Shown here: piece after piece, positions 45,008 to 53,032 of the stretch | Layout: every line of letters begins with the position of its first letter | Numbering within the stretch: the first letter of the stretch is position 1 | Assembly: GCF_000737325.1 (NCBI RefSeq) | Contig: NZ_CP011125.1 | Coordinates: 992,001 to 1,056,000 of the forward strand | Reading direction: 5' to 3' | From: Sandaracinus amylolyticus | GTDB taxonomy: Bacteria; Myxococcota_A; Polyangia; Polyangiales; Sandaracinaceae | DNA: 64,000 nt | Notes under the pieces: generated by a model | Databases searched by the model: none | What the model was told of the DNA's origin: nothing | The model's input: only the letters and a program-made list of their open reading frames with translations | Translations under genes and position numbers: made by a program

Positions 45008-45082
45008 GCGGCGGATCCAACCAAGTCGACCTGCCGCGCGCAAGCACGTCCTGAGCTATAAGCAACGTCGAGCAATCGACGC

Positions 45083-46042
45083 ATGGCGCGCCGCGGAATC
45101 CGGTCCATCACGGTGCCGATCACCTTCGGAGCGGTCACCGTCCCGCTCTCGGTGTTCCTGCTCGTGGGATGGACCACGTTCACCGCGCGCAACATCGCGG
45201 AGAGCGGCGAGGTCGCGCAGAACGTCTGGCTCCTGATCCTCGGCGTGCTCTCGCTGATCGTCATCATGAGCGTGCTCGTGATGTTCTCGATCTTCCTGGT
45301 GCGCGAGATCCTCGAGGTGCGTCGCCAGGACTCGTTCATCGACTCGGTCACGCACGAGCTCAAGACGCCGCTCGCGTCGATCAAGCTGTGCCTGCAGACG
45401 CTCGAGCGCTCCGGGATCCCACAGGACAAGCGCGCCGCGCTGCAGAAGATGATGCACCACGACGTCGATCGCCTCGCGACGTTCATCGACGACGTGCTCC
45501 AGGCCTCGCGCCTCGCCCACGACGACATGAGCATGGACGTCGACGAGGTGCGCCTCGGCGAGCTCGCGACGTCGTGCGCCGCGGTGGTGTCGATGCGGCA
45601 CAAGGTGCCGGAGGGCGCGATCCGCGTGGAGGTCGATCCCGAGCTCGTCGTGTGGACCGATCACGCCGCGCTCGAGATCGTGCTGCGCAACCTGATCGAC
45701 AACGCGGTGAAGTACTCGAAGGACGGAGTCGACGTGCGCGTGGGCGCGCGCGTGGACGAGGTGCGCCGCGTCGTCTTCATCGAGGTGCGCGACGCGGGGA
45801 TCGGCATCCCGCGCAAGGACCTGAAGCGCATCTTCCATCGCTTCTATCGCGTCGCCGAGGAAGGCGTGCGCGCGCGCAAGGGCACGGGGCTCGGGCTCTT
45901 CGTGGTCTCGGCGCTGGTGCGCAACCTCGGCGGTCACGTCGAGGCGGAGTCCGACGGAGTGGGCAAGGGCGCGATCCTGCGGGTCCGGCTGCCCATGCAC
46001 GAGCACGAGCAGGCGTCGCGCGCGGTCGCGTCGCCGGCGTGA
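45083..46042 (+). CDS. Membrane sensor histidine kinase
   Basis: 319 residues. Two transmembrane segments (VPLSVFLLVGWTTFTA and a long VWLLILGVLSLIVIMSVLVM stretch) with only ~20 residues between them, so almost no external sensor. His91 in DSVTHELKTPLASIKL, N-box NLIDNAVKYS, RDAGIGIP, KGTGLGLFVV. The stop overlaps the regulator start (GTGA), giving a cognate pair. Confidence 0.95.
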   Translation: MARRGIRSITVPITFGAVTVPLSVFLLVGWTTFTARNIAESGEVAQNVWLLILGVLSLIVIMSVLVMFSIFLVREILEVRRQDSFIDSVTHELKTPLASIKLCLQTLERSGIPQDKRAALQKMMHHDVDRLATFIDDVLQASRLAHDDMSMDVDEVRLGELATSCAAVVSMRHKVPEGAIRVEVDPELVVWTDHAALEIVLRNLIDNAVKYSKDGVDVRVGARVDEVRRVVFIEVRDAGIGIPRKDLKRIFHRFYRVAEEGVRARKGTGLGLFVVSALVRNLGGHVEAESDGVGKGAILRVRLPMHEHEQASRAVASPA

Positions 46043-46779
46043 AGGGAGCACGAGGCTTGTCCGAAGAGCGCAAGGTCCCGCGGATCCTGATCGTCGAGGA
46101 CGAGGATCACCTCGCGACGGGGCTCAAGCTCAACCTGGAGCTCGAGGGCTACGAGGCCGACGTTGCGTCGACCGCGCGCGAGGCGGCCGAGCTGCTCCTC
46201 GAGGCCACGCGTTACGACGCGATCGTGCTCGACGTGATGCTGCCGGACTTCGACGGCTTCTCGCTGTGCGCGAAGCTGCGGCAGTCGGGCAATTACACGC
46301 CGGTGATCATGCTGACGGCGCGCGCCGCCGCGGAGGATCGCGTGCGTGGGCTCGAGGCGGGCGCCGACGACTACCTGGTGAAGCCCTTCGACCTCAACGA
46401 GCTGCTGGCGCGCGTGCGCTCGGTGCTGCGGCGGCGCCAGTGGGATCTCGGCAAGGAGAAGGAGGAGCGCGCGGGATCGCGCACCGTCGCGATCGGCGAG
46501 GCGCGCGTCGACTTCGACTCGCACGAGGTGATCGTGCGCGGCTCGCCGGTGAAGCTCACGCGGCTCGAGCTCGATCTGCTGCGCTACTTCGTCGATCACC
46601 CGGGCAAGGTGCTCTCGCGCGACACGCTGCTCGAGGAAGTCTGGAAGCTGCGCAACTACTCGACCGCGCGCACCGTCGACAACTTCATCTCGCGGCTGCG
46701 GCGCCACTTCGAGAAGGACGCGCAGAACCCCGAGCACTTCGTCTCGGTGCGCGGCGCCGGCTACAAGTTCGTCCCCTGA
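46039..46779 (+). CDS. OmpR/PhoB-family response regulator
   Basis: 246 residues. Receiver with acidic pocket VEDEDHL, Asp65 in IVLDVMLPDFDGF, Thr in MLTARAAAEDR and Lys in YLVKPFD. The winged-helix DNA-binding domain is shown by VKLTRLELDLLRYFVDHPGK, TLLEEVWK and TARTVDNFISRLRRHFE, ending VRGAGYKFVP. GTG 46039 overlaps the kinase stop; a TTG at 46056 behind GGGAG is an alternative. Targets unknown. Confidence 0.95.
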   Translation: MKGARGLSEERKVPRILIVEDEDHLATGLKLNLELEGYEADVASTAREAAELLLEATRYDAIVLDVMLPDFDGFSLCAKLRQSGNYTPVIMLTARAAAEDRVRGLEAGADDYLVKPFDLNELLARVRSVLRRRQWDLGKEKEERAGSRTVAIGEARVDFDSHEVIVRGSPVKLTRLELDLLRYFVDHPGKVLSRDTLLEEVWKLRNYSTARTVDNFISRLRRHFEKDAQNPEHFVSVRGAGYKFVP

Positions 46780-46884
46780 TCGCAGGGCCCGCTCGCGCGA
46801 ATCCTCAGGAAAAGGAGGCGATCGCGCGTTTGAAGGAGCCGCGCCGAGGGGCCATGCACGGTGCGTCGACCGGGGGGAAGACGC

Positions 46885-48333
46885 ATGCGGACGAGAATCG
46901 CGCTCGGGATCGCGCTGATGACGGCGCTGTCGATGGTCGCGTGTGGAGACGACGGCGCAGCCGGGACACCGGATGCGGGAGGTGGGCTCCACGCGGGGAT
47001 GGATGCGGCGGTCGGCTCGGACGCCGGCGCGCCGACCGACGGCGGGCCGCGCGACGGTGGTCCGCCCGCGTGCGACGCAGGCGAGACGCGCTGCGGAGCG
47101 ACCTGCGTGCGCCTCGACGACGATCCCACGAGCTGCGGCGCGTGTGGCAACGCGTGCGCGAGCGGCGAGGTGTGCAGCCTCGGCGTGTGCAGCGTCGCGT
47201 GCGATCCCGGTCTGACGGAGTGCAGCGGTGCGTGCGTCGACGTCGGCGCCGACGTCGAGAATTGCGGAGCGTGCGGCAACGCGTGCCGCGCCGATCAGCT
47301 CTGCGCGGAGGGTGCATGCACGTGCGCCGCGTGGGAGCGCGAATGCGCTGGTGCGTGCGTCGACGTCGGCATCGACCCCGCGAATTGTGGCGCGTGCGGC
47401 AACGCGTGCGCGTCGGGCGAGGTCTGCAGCGCAGGCGCGTGCAGCACCACCGGATGCGCCGAGGGCCTGACCGACTGCGCTGGCGCCTGCGTCGACACGC
47501 TCAGCGACGACGCGAACTGCGGCGGGTGCGGCTTCGCGTGCGCGGGCGGGACGATCTGCACGGGCGGTGTGTGCGAGTGCCCCGCGACGCTCGATCTCTG
47601 CGACGGGACCTGCGTCGACACCGCGAGCGACGCCGCGAATTGCGGTGGGTGCGGGATCGCGTGCGCGGCGGGCGAGGTGTGCGCGGCGGGCGTGTGCGAC
47701 GCGCCGTGCCCCACGGGAACGACGCGCTGTGGCCGGCGCTGCATCGACACCACGACGAGCGATCGCCACTGCGGCGCGTGCGGCAACGTGTGCAGCGGCG
47801 GCACCGAGTGCGCCGCCGGCGCGTGCGTGTGCCCGAGCGGCACCGTCGCGTGCGACGGCGTGTGCGTCGATGCGATGGTCGATCCGCAGCACTGCGGCGC
47901 GTGCGGCAACGCGTGCGCTGCGAACGAGGCGTGCGCCGCGGGGAGCTGCACCGCGGTGTGCCCCGCCGGCACCGCGAACTGCGCGGGCGCGTGCGTCGAC
48001 GCGCAGACGTCGCCCGAGAACTGCGGCGGATGCGGCATCACCTGCACCGGCGACTCCGTCTGCGCGGGAGGCGAGTGCGTGTGCCCCGCGTCGCTCACGC
48101 GATGCGGGCGTCGCTGCGCCGACGTGACGAGCGACCCGCACCACTGCGGCGCCTGCGAGAACGAGTGCCGCGTGGGCGCGTGCGAGGCGTCGACGTGCGC
48201 GTGCCCGGCGAGCACGATGCCGTGCGACGGCGTGTGCGCGGCGGTGCAGCGCGATCCGATGAATTGCGGGAGCTGCGGCACCACGTGCGCGGCGGGCGAG
48301 CGCTGCCGCATGGGCGCGTGCGAAGCCCCGTAG
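46885..48333 (+). CDS. Cys-rich repeat lipoprotein (Stigma1-like)
   Basis: 482 residues. Lipobox (ALMTALSMVACGDD), an Asp/Gly/Ala linker, then about eleven tandem ~38-40-residue units of the form C-x5-C-GACVD-x5-DP-x-NCGACGNAC-ASGEVC-x-GAC. Each unit carries six to eight Cys, so the mature protein is a disulfide-stitched rod. Such repeats are typical of myxobacterial surface lipoproteins. The start is fixed by the signal peptide at 46885. The unit number may vary between strains because units are similar in DNA too. Confidence 0.9.
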   Translation: MRTRIALGIALMTALSMVACGDDGAAGTPDAGGGLHAGMDAAVGSDAGAPTDGGPRDGGPPACDAGETRCGATCVRLDDDPTSCGACGNACASGEVCSLGVCSVACDPGLTECSGACVDVGADVENCGACGNACRADQLCAEGACTCAAWERECAGACVDVGIDPANCGACGNACASGEVCSAGACSTTGCAEGLTDCAGACVDTLSDDANCGGCGFACAGGTICTGGVCECPATLDLCDGTCVDTASDAANCGGCGIACAAGEVCAAGVCDAPCPTGTTRCGRRCIDTTTSDRHCGACGNVCSGGTECAAGACVCPSGTVACDGVCVDAMVDPQHCGACGNACAANEACAAGSCTAVCPAGTANCAGACVDAQTSPENCGGCGITCTGDSVCAGGECVCPASLTRCGRRCADVTSDPHHCGACENECRVGACEASTCACPASTMPCDGVCAAVQRDPMNCGSCGTTCAAGERCRMGACEAP

Positions 48334-48346
48334 CTCGAACATTCGA

Positions 48347-48766
48347 AAGATCGGCTCGCCCGCCGGTCCCTACCCGTCCGCGCGCTTCGCGCGCTCCGGT
48401 CCGGGGCCGGCGGGACGAGCACTCCGGTGAAGAATCGGCTCGCCCGCCGGTCCCTACCCGTCCGCGCGCTTCGCGCGCTCCGGTCCGGGACCGGCGGGAC
48501 GAGCACTCCGGTGAAGAATCGGCTCGCCCGCCGCTCCCTACCCGTCCGCGCGCTTCGCGCGCTCCCGTCCGGGACCGGCGGGACGAGCACTCCGGTGAAG
48601 AATCGGCTCGCCCGCCGCTCCCTACCCGTCCGCGCGCTTCGCGCGCTCCCGTCCGGGACCGGCGGGAGGAGCACTCCGGTAAGAATCGGCTCGCCCGCCG
48701 CTCCCTACGGGTCCGCGCGCTTCGCGCGCTCCGGTCCGGGACCGGCGGGACGAGCACTCCTGCAGC
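48347..48766. repeat. Five 84-bp tandem repeats with internal hairpin
   Basis: Units begin at TCGGCTCGCC: 48351, 48435, 48519, 48603 and 48686 (spacings 84, 84, 84, 83). Each holds the near-inverted pair CCCGCCGGTCC / GGACCGGCGGG and an inner CGCGCGCTTCGCGCG palindrome, and most units end GAGCACTCCGG. Identity between units is very high, with a few substitutions. The block fills the gap between two convergent genes, so it may terminate transcription from both sides. No unique spacers, hence not CRISPR; frames across it have no coding character outside the repeat. Confidence 0.9.
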
Positions 48767-48768
48767 GA

Positions 48769-50106
48769 CTAGACGTCGAGTTTCGCGCTCTCCTCGGGGT
48801 TCGTGCCGAGCACGCCTTCCCAGCGCGCGATCACGACGCTCGCGAGGCCGTTGCCGATCACGTTGATGGTCGTGCGCGCCATGTCCATCACCTCGTCGAC
48901 CGCGAGCAGCATCGCGACGCCCGCTTCGCCGGGCAGACCGAAGCTCGCCGCGGTGCCCGCGATGATCACGAGCGTCGCGCGCGGCACGCCCGCGACGCCC
49001 TTCGACGTCAGCATGAACGCGAGCACCATCAAGAGCTGCTGCGAGATCGTCAGCTCGATGTGCGCCGCCTGCGCGATGGTCAGCGACGCGAGCACGAGAT
49101 AGAGCGTCGAGCCGTCGAGGTTGAACGAGTAGCCCGCGGGGATGACGAAGCTCGCCACGCGGCGCGGGACGCCGAACGCGATCACGTCCTCGAGCAATCG
49201 AGGGAGCGCCGCCTCGCTCGACGCGGTGGTGAACGCGGTGAGCGCCGGCTCGCGGATCTGCCGCAGGAAGGGCAGCACCTTGATGCGCACGATCAGCATC
49301 ACCGGCACCAGCACGAACGTGAAGAAGATGAGCAGCGCGAGGTACAAGCTGCCGACGAGCCGCGCGTAGCGACCGAGCAGATAGAAGACCGCGGGCCAGC
49401 CGTGCACGACGTGCCCGTCGACCTCGTGGCCCGCGGCCATGTGGCTCACGTTGTAGGCCATCGCGCCGAACACCCCGAGCGGCGTCAGGCGCATCACGAG
49501 GTCGGTGTACTTGAACATCACCTGCGCGACGCTCTCCGCGAACGCCATCACCGGCGCGCCGCGCTCGCCGATGCGCGTGAGCGAGATGCCGAACAGCACC
49601 GCGAACACGACGATCGGCAGGAGGTCCGCCTCGGCCCAGTGCTTCGCGAGGTTCGACGGGAAGAGATGCAGCGCGAGATCCCACCCGCTCTGCGGCGCCG
49701 CGGGCGCGACGCCCGACGTCGCCGAGAGGTCGATCGGCAGCCCGTCGCCCGGACGGAGCCAGTTCGCGACGAAGAGCCCGACGAAGAGCGCGATCGTGGT
49801 GACGACCTCGAAGTAGATGAGCGCCTTCGCGCCCATGCGCCCGACGGCCTTGAGGTCGCCCGTCTGCGCGATGCCGACGATGATCGTCGAGACGAGCAGC
49901 GGGACGATCAGCCCCTTGATCAGCGCGATGAACGCGCGCGACAGGAAGCGGAAGAGCTCGTACGCGACCGGATGCTGGTCCTGTGGGAAGAACCCGCCGA
50001 GCACGACGCCCAGCACGAGCCCGACGACGATCCACAGCGTGCCGGACCGGTACCACGGCTTCTTCGCGACGGGATGGATGGGCTCGGCGGGCGCGGAGAT
50101 CGACAT
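48769..50106 (-). CDS. Dicarboxylate/amino acid:cation symporter
   Basis: 445 residues of the DAACS (SDF) family, inner membrane. Eight or so hydrophobic segments, the serine-rich hairpin TAFTTASSEAALPRL, the cation-site YSFNLDGSTLYL (usually NMDGT), TSKGVAGVPRATLV, and DEVMDMARTTINVIGNGLAS. Takes up C4-dicarboxylates, glutamate or aspartate with Na+ or H+; exact substrate not readable. A ~30-residue loop GDGLPIDLSATSGVAPAAPQ lies after the third segment. Its stop abuts the 84-bp repeat block. Confidence 0.95.
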   Translation of the reverse strand: MSISAPAEPIHPVAKKPWYRSGTLWIVVGLVLGVVLGGFFPQDQHPVAYELFRFLSRAFIALIKGLIVPLLVSTIIVGIAQTGDLKAVGRMGAKALIYFEVVTTIALFVGLFVANWLRPGDGLPIDLSATSGVAPAAPQSGWDLALHLFPSNLAKHWAEADLLPIVVFAVLFGISLTRIGERGAPVMAFAESVAQVMFKYTDLVMRLTPLGVFGAMAYNVSHMAAGHEVDGHVVHGWPAVFYLLGRYARLVGSLYLALLIFFTFVLVPVMLIVRIKVLPFLRQIREPALTAFTTASSEAALPRLLEDVIAFGVPRRVASFVIPAGYSFNLDGSTLYLVLASLTIAQAAHIELTISQQLLMVLAFMLTSKGVAGVPRATLVIIAGTAASFGLPGEAGVAMLLAVDEVMDMARTTINVIGNGLASVVIARWEGVLGTNPEESAKLDV

Positions 50107-50127
50107 CGCGCGCCGACATTAGCGCGC

Positions 50128-50643
50128 TCACACGAGATCGCGCGCGAGGAACACGCGTCGCTCGACCGGATATCCACCCGCGAGCTCGCGTTGGAAGATC
50201 GTGCGCATGCCGGGGCCGATCTCGCGCTCGTCGAGCTCGCGGAAGCCGAGGCGCAGGTACCACGGACCGTTGAACGGCACGTCGCGCATCGTCGCGAGCG
50301 TGAGGCGCGTGAGCCCGCGGGCGCGAGCCCACTCGATCGACGCCTCGACCAGGGCGCGCCCGACGCCGCGCTGGCCGTGATCCGGATGCACGTCGAGCTC
50401 GTCGAGGTGCCCGTGCCAGTCGACGCGCGAGAGCAGCGCGAACCCGATCGGTCGATCCTGGTGATCGACCGCGAGGAGCAGCCGCTGCTCGCGTCGTGCT
50501 TCGTCGAGGATCGCGACCGGCGTGGTCGCGCTGCCGAACAGCACGTCGAGGCCCCACGGCGCGAAGAGGCGCGCTGCCTCGCGCTCGATCGTCCCGAGCG
50601 TGGCGAGATCGTCGTCCTCGCGCGCTGCGCGGATCGTCGGCAT
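50128..50643 (-). CDS. GNAT-family N-acetyltransferase
   Basis: 171 residues. The acetyl-CoA site is visible as LDELDVHPDHGQRGVGRALV, with LTLATMRDVPFNGPWYLRLG as the C-terminal half; RAAREDDDLATLGTIEREAA is the usual first helix. Target unknown. ATG 50643 is favoured over one six codons upstream because PTIRAA begins the conserved first strand. Confidence 0.93.
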   Translation of the reverse strand: MPTIRAAREDDDLATLGTIEREAARLFAPWGLDVLFGSATTPVAILDEARREQRLLLAVDHQDRPIGFALLSRVDWHGHLDELDVHPDHGQRGVGRALVEASIEWARARGLTRLTLATMRDVPFNGPWYLRLGFRELDEREIGPGMRTIFQRELAGGYPVERRVFLARDLV

Positions 50644-50706
50644 GCGCGCGCAGCGTGTCACACCGAGCGGAACGCGCCGTGCCTATCTCCGCGGCGGAGG
50701 TGCGTC

Positions 50707-50931
50707 ATGGACGGCCGGACCGTGTACCACGTGGAGCCCGAGGACGATCTCTGGCGAGTGAAGCTCGCGGGCGACAGCCAGACCGAGTACGCCGACACGA
50801 AGGAGAGCGCGATCGCGCGCGCGAAGCAGCTCGCCCGACGCGCCCCGCGCGCTCAGGTGGTGATCTTCGACGAGGACGGCCGCGTCGAGCAGGAGATCTA
50901 CTTCGACCCGAGCACCGAGCGGAGCGTGTAG
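50707..50931 (+). CDS. Small DUF2188-like protein
   Basis: 74 residues. VYHVEPEDDLWRVKLAGDSQ, TKESAIARAKQLARRAPRAQ and VVIFDEDGRVEQEIYFD follow the DUF2188 pattern of strand-helix-strand seen in very small bacterial proteins. A GGAGG lies about ten bases before the ATG. Role unknown. Transcribed divergently from the GNAT gene. Confidence 0.85.
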   Translation: MDGRTVYHVEPEDDLWRVKLAGDSQTEYADTKESAIARAKQLARRAPRAQVVIFDEDGRVEQEIYFDPSTERSV

Positions 50932-50958
50932 ATCTCCGCGCGAGGTGAGGCTTCGGTG

Positions 50959-51137
50959 AGGGCGCGGGGCATGGGGCCCCTCGCTAGGCCTCGCGACCGG
51001 CCCGAGGGGAGGCTGAGGCGTCGGGTACCGAGTCGTTCTCGTCCGCGCGCGAAGCGCTCGGACGAGAACCAGGCAGGTGCGTGGCTGCCGTCGGGCGGGT
51101 CGCTGCGGAAGCGCTCGGGCCCCATGCCCCGCGCCCT
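50959..51137. repeat. Nested palindromic element B (~179 bp)
   Basis: Outer arms at 50959-50979 and 51117-51137 are perfect 21-bp inverted copies. Inside, GTTCTCGTCCG at 51035-51045 pairs perfectly with CGGACGAGAAC at 51059-51069. Length, arm position and inner hairpin position match element A at 32893, and blocks such as CTCGCGAC, CGTCGGG, GTCGTTC and GTCGCTGCG occur in the same order. It starts 27 bp after the DUF2188 stop. Confidence 0.82.
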
Positions 51138-51549
51138 GCTGGCGAGGCTTCGGCCGCGCGAGGCGTGAGCGTGACGCGGTGGGTGGCGGGAAAGGCGCGT
51201 GCTCGCTCGAGTCCGCTTCGCGTCCTCGCGCGATCACGCGCGGACCGACTCGCCCTTCGGGCATCGTGGCCGGATGAGACGTTCCGCCGCGCAGGCGACG
51301 AGCTCGACTCTCCGGCGAGCTTGCTACGATCCGCGCCTTCCGGGCGGACCGCCGCGCAGAGATCGAGCGCCTCCCGGTCGGATGCTGGTGAGCGACGCGC
51401 CCAGAGCGCGCCGGAGACCGTGAGCGCGTGCTTCCGCGAGGTCGATACTTGGCGGCAGCGTCTGCGCGCGCACTCCGAACAGACTCTCGGCGGAACCGAG
51501 TCTTCGGGAGCGATCGAGTCTTCTCGAGAGTGATCGCGCGGATCTTGCC
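51138..51549. other. Gene-free stretch
   Basis: No open frame here has coding character. Near 51480-51530 the words GACTCTC, GAGTCTTC and GAGTCTTCTCGAGAG recur three times within 50 bp, ending at a CTTCTCGAGAG palindrome. The rest shows nothing recognisable. Together with element B this makes a ~620-bp gap, unusual for this gene-dense window. Confidence 0.6.
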
Positions 51550-52134
51550 CTACCGTTGCTCGCGCCGGAACGAGCTGAAGAACAAGTCGCGGAGGACGCG
51601 ATCGCCGCCTCGCGATTCCAACACATAGGCGTGGTGAGAGCAGACGAGGATCCGGAAGCGACGAAGACGATCAGTGCCGTCGTTCACGCCGAACTGGGTG
51701 CCGCGACAGTCATCGATCGCCAGTGGCGCTTCGTCGAGGGCGTGGGCGTCCCCGCGAAGCTCGGCGCGAAGCACGCCCAGCACCGATGTGGCCTCGTGAT
51801 CAGGCGCGATCTCGAACCATGAGAGCTGCAAGCCGGCGCGCGAGTCTGACCAGGCGAGGGCGGAACCAAGACCCAGCGCCTCGCTCGTCGCCGACTCGGC
51901 CCTCGTCAGCGGCGGCATGCGCGCAGAAGCCTCGCCGCTCGCGATCACTCTCCGATCCCACAGCACCGGGTAGTCGTCATCGGTCCGCGGAACCACGGGT
52001 GACGTGACGATCGGCTCGAGCTTCGGCGCGTGAGCGACAGAAGCCGACGGTGCACCGTCACACGTGCAGCTCGCGCAGATGGCCGACAGGACGGCGAACT
52101 GCACTGAGAACGCGCTGTCGCGTGCGGTCGTCAT
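51550..52134 (-). CDS. Orphan secreted protein, copy 1
   Basis: 194 residues. The start is a signal-like segment (FAVLSAICASCTCDG) that may be a lipobox, followed by LEPIVTSPVVPRTDDDYPVL, RVIASGEASARMPPLTRAES, LAWSDSRAGLQLSWFEIAPD and the end RDLFFSSFRREQR. Copy 2 at 56168 is collinear over the entire length with high DNA identity. No family recognised. Homology between the two loci begins just left of the stop codon and ends near the start codon, so the gene itself is the duplicated unit. Confidence 0.75.
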   Translation of the reverse strand: MTTARDSAFSVQFAVLSAICASCTCDGAPSASVAHAPKLEPIVTSPVVPRTDDDYPVLWDRRVIASGEASARMPPLTRAESATSEALGLGSALAWSDSRAGLQLSWFEIAPDHEATSVLGVLRAELRGDAHALDEAPLAIDDCRGTQFGVNDGTDRLRRFRILVCSHHAYVLESRGGDRVLRDLFFSSFRREQR

Positions 52135-52417
52135 ACACACGGTGGCGCCAGCCCCCCTCGCTCAAACGCCGGATCGCGAACGTAGCCCAGTCGCTCGAGG
52201 TCGTCCGCGACGTACGCTCACCAAGGTGATGGAGACGTTGCCGAGATGGAGGCCTCCGCGGTCCGGCGCTCGGTCTACGACGTCCACGACCGTGCGTGAC
52301 GGGGACGGGGTTCGTACGCTCGGCGTGATCGTCGTGCTCGGCGGACGCAGATGGGTTCAGGCGCTCAGCCGGACGATCTCGGGCGTCGCGCGGTCGGCAC
52401 CCGCGACGAGGCTGCGC

Positions 52418-52978
52418 GTGACGAACTGGCGTGCACTCGCAATCGGGCTCGCGGTGATGTCGATCGGGTGCGGCATTGCTGCCGACCCGACCGTCGGGGG
52501 CCAAGCGCGTCGGCGCTGCGTCGCGCTGCCGCGGTGCGACCACGCGAGCCGCTTCGATGGGTACTGGGGTTCCGTCGTGCAAGGTTCCCGGTACGGAGAT
52601 CTCTTTCTGGTTCGGGGATGCATGGTGGTCGCACGCTATGCCTACGATGCCTTCCAGTACCCGCGTGGCGAGTGCTTCGAGGACGGAAACCCCGGCGACG
52701 CGTTCGCGCTCCACGCGCGCATCACGCCGGATTCCATCGAGTTCGGGGGTTGTCGTGGAGCACTGATGTATCGTGCATCGTCGTCGGACGAACTCGTGCG
52801 CGAGGAGGCGTCTGGGGCTGTGACGCGATACCGTCGCATCCCCGAGGACGACATTTCGTCGCGAGACCGAGCTGACTTCGAGTGCGTGGGAGGATCGAGC
52901 ATCGGTGTGCCGGAGTGGTTCGATGACGCGGAGCCGCGCGACCGACTCGAGTCGTCGAGTGCGAACACGGAGCGATGA
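52418..52978 (+). CDS. Small Cys-containing lipoprotein
   Basis: 186 residues. Lipobox signal (RALAIGLAVMSIGCGIA), then a soluble domain with Cys in RRRCVALPRC, VRGCMVVARY, RGECFEDG and GGCRGALMY. Codon use is less G/C-strict than in the neighbours, consistent with a recent arrival or relaxed selection. GTG 52418 is chosen from the signal peptide; longer forms upstream overlap the divergent orphan gene and look non-coding. The 283 bp between them (52135-52417) hold no gene. Confidence 0.7.
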   Translation: MTNWRALAIGLAVMSIGCGIAADPTVGGQARRRCVALPRCDHASRFDGYWGSVVQGSRYGDLFLVRGCMVVARYAYDAFQYPRGECFEDGNPGDAFALHARITPDSIEFGGCRGALMYRASSSDELVREEASGAVTRYRRIPEDDISSRDRADFECVGGSSIGVPEWFDDAEPRDRLESSSANTER

Positions 52979-53032
52979 ACGCCGCGGGCCATAGACGGAC
53001 GCCGTTCTCGGTTCAGGCGTGGACAGCGCGGC

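Noticed and set aside
48347-48766. CRISPR array
   Set aside because: Units are contiguous 84-bp copies with no unique spacers, and no cas genes are present.
51081-51533. 150-codon plus frame after element B
   Set aside because: Begins inside the palindrome, no ribosome site, no hydrophobic or motif pattern.
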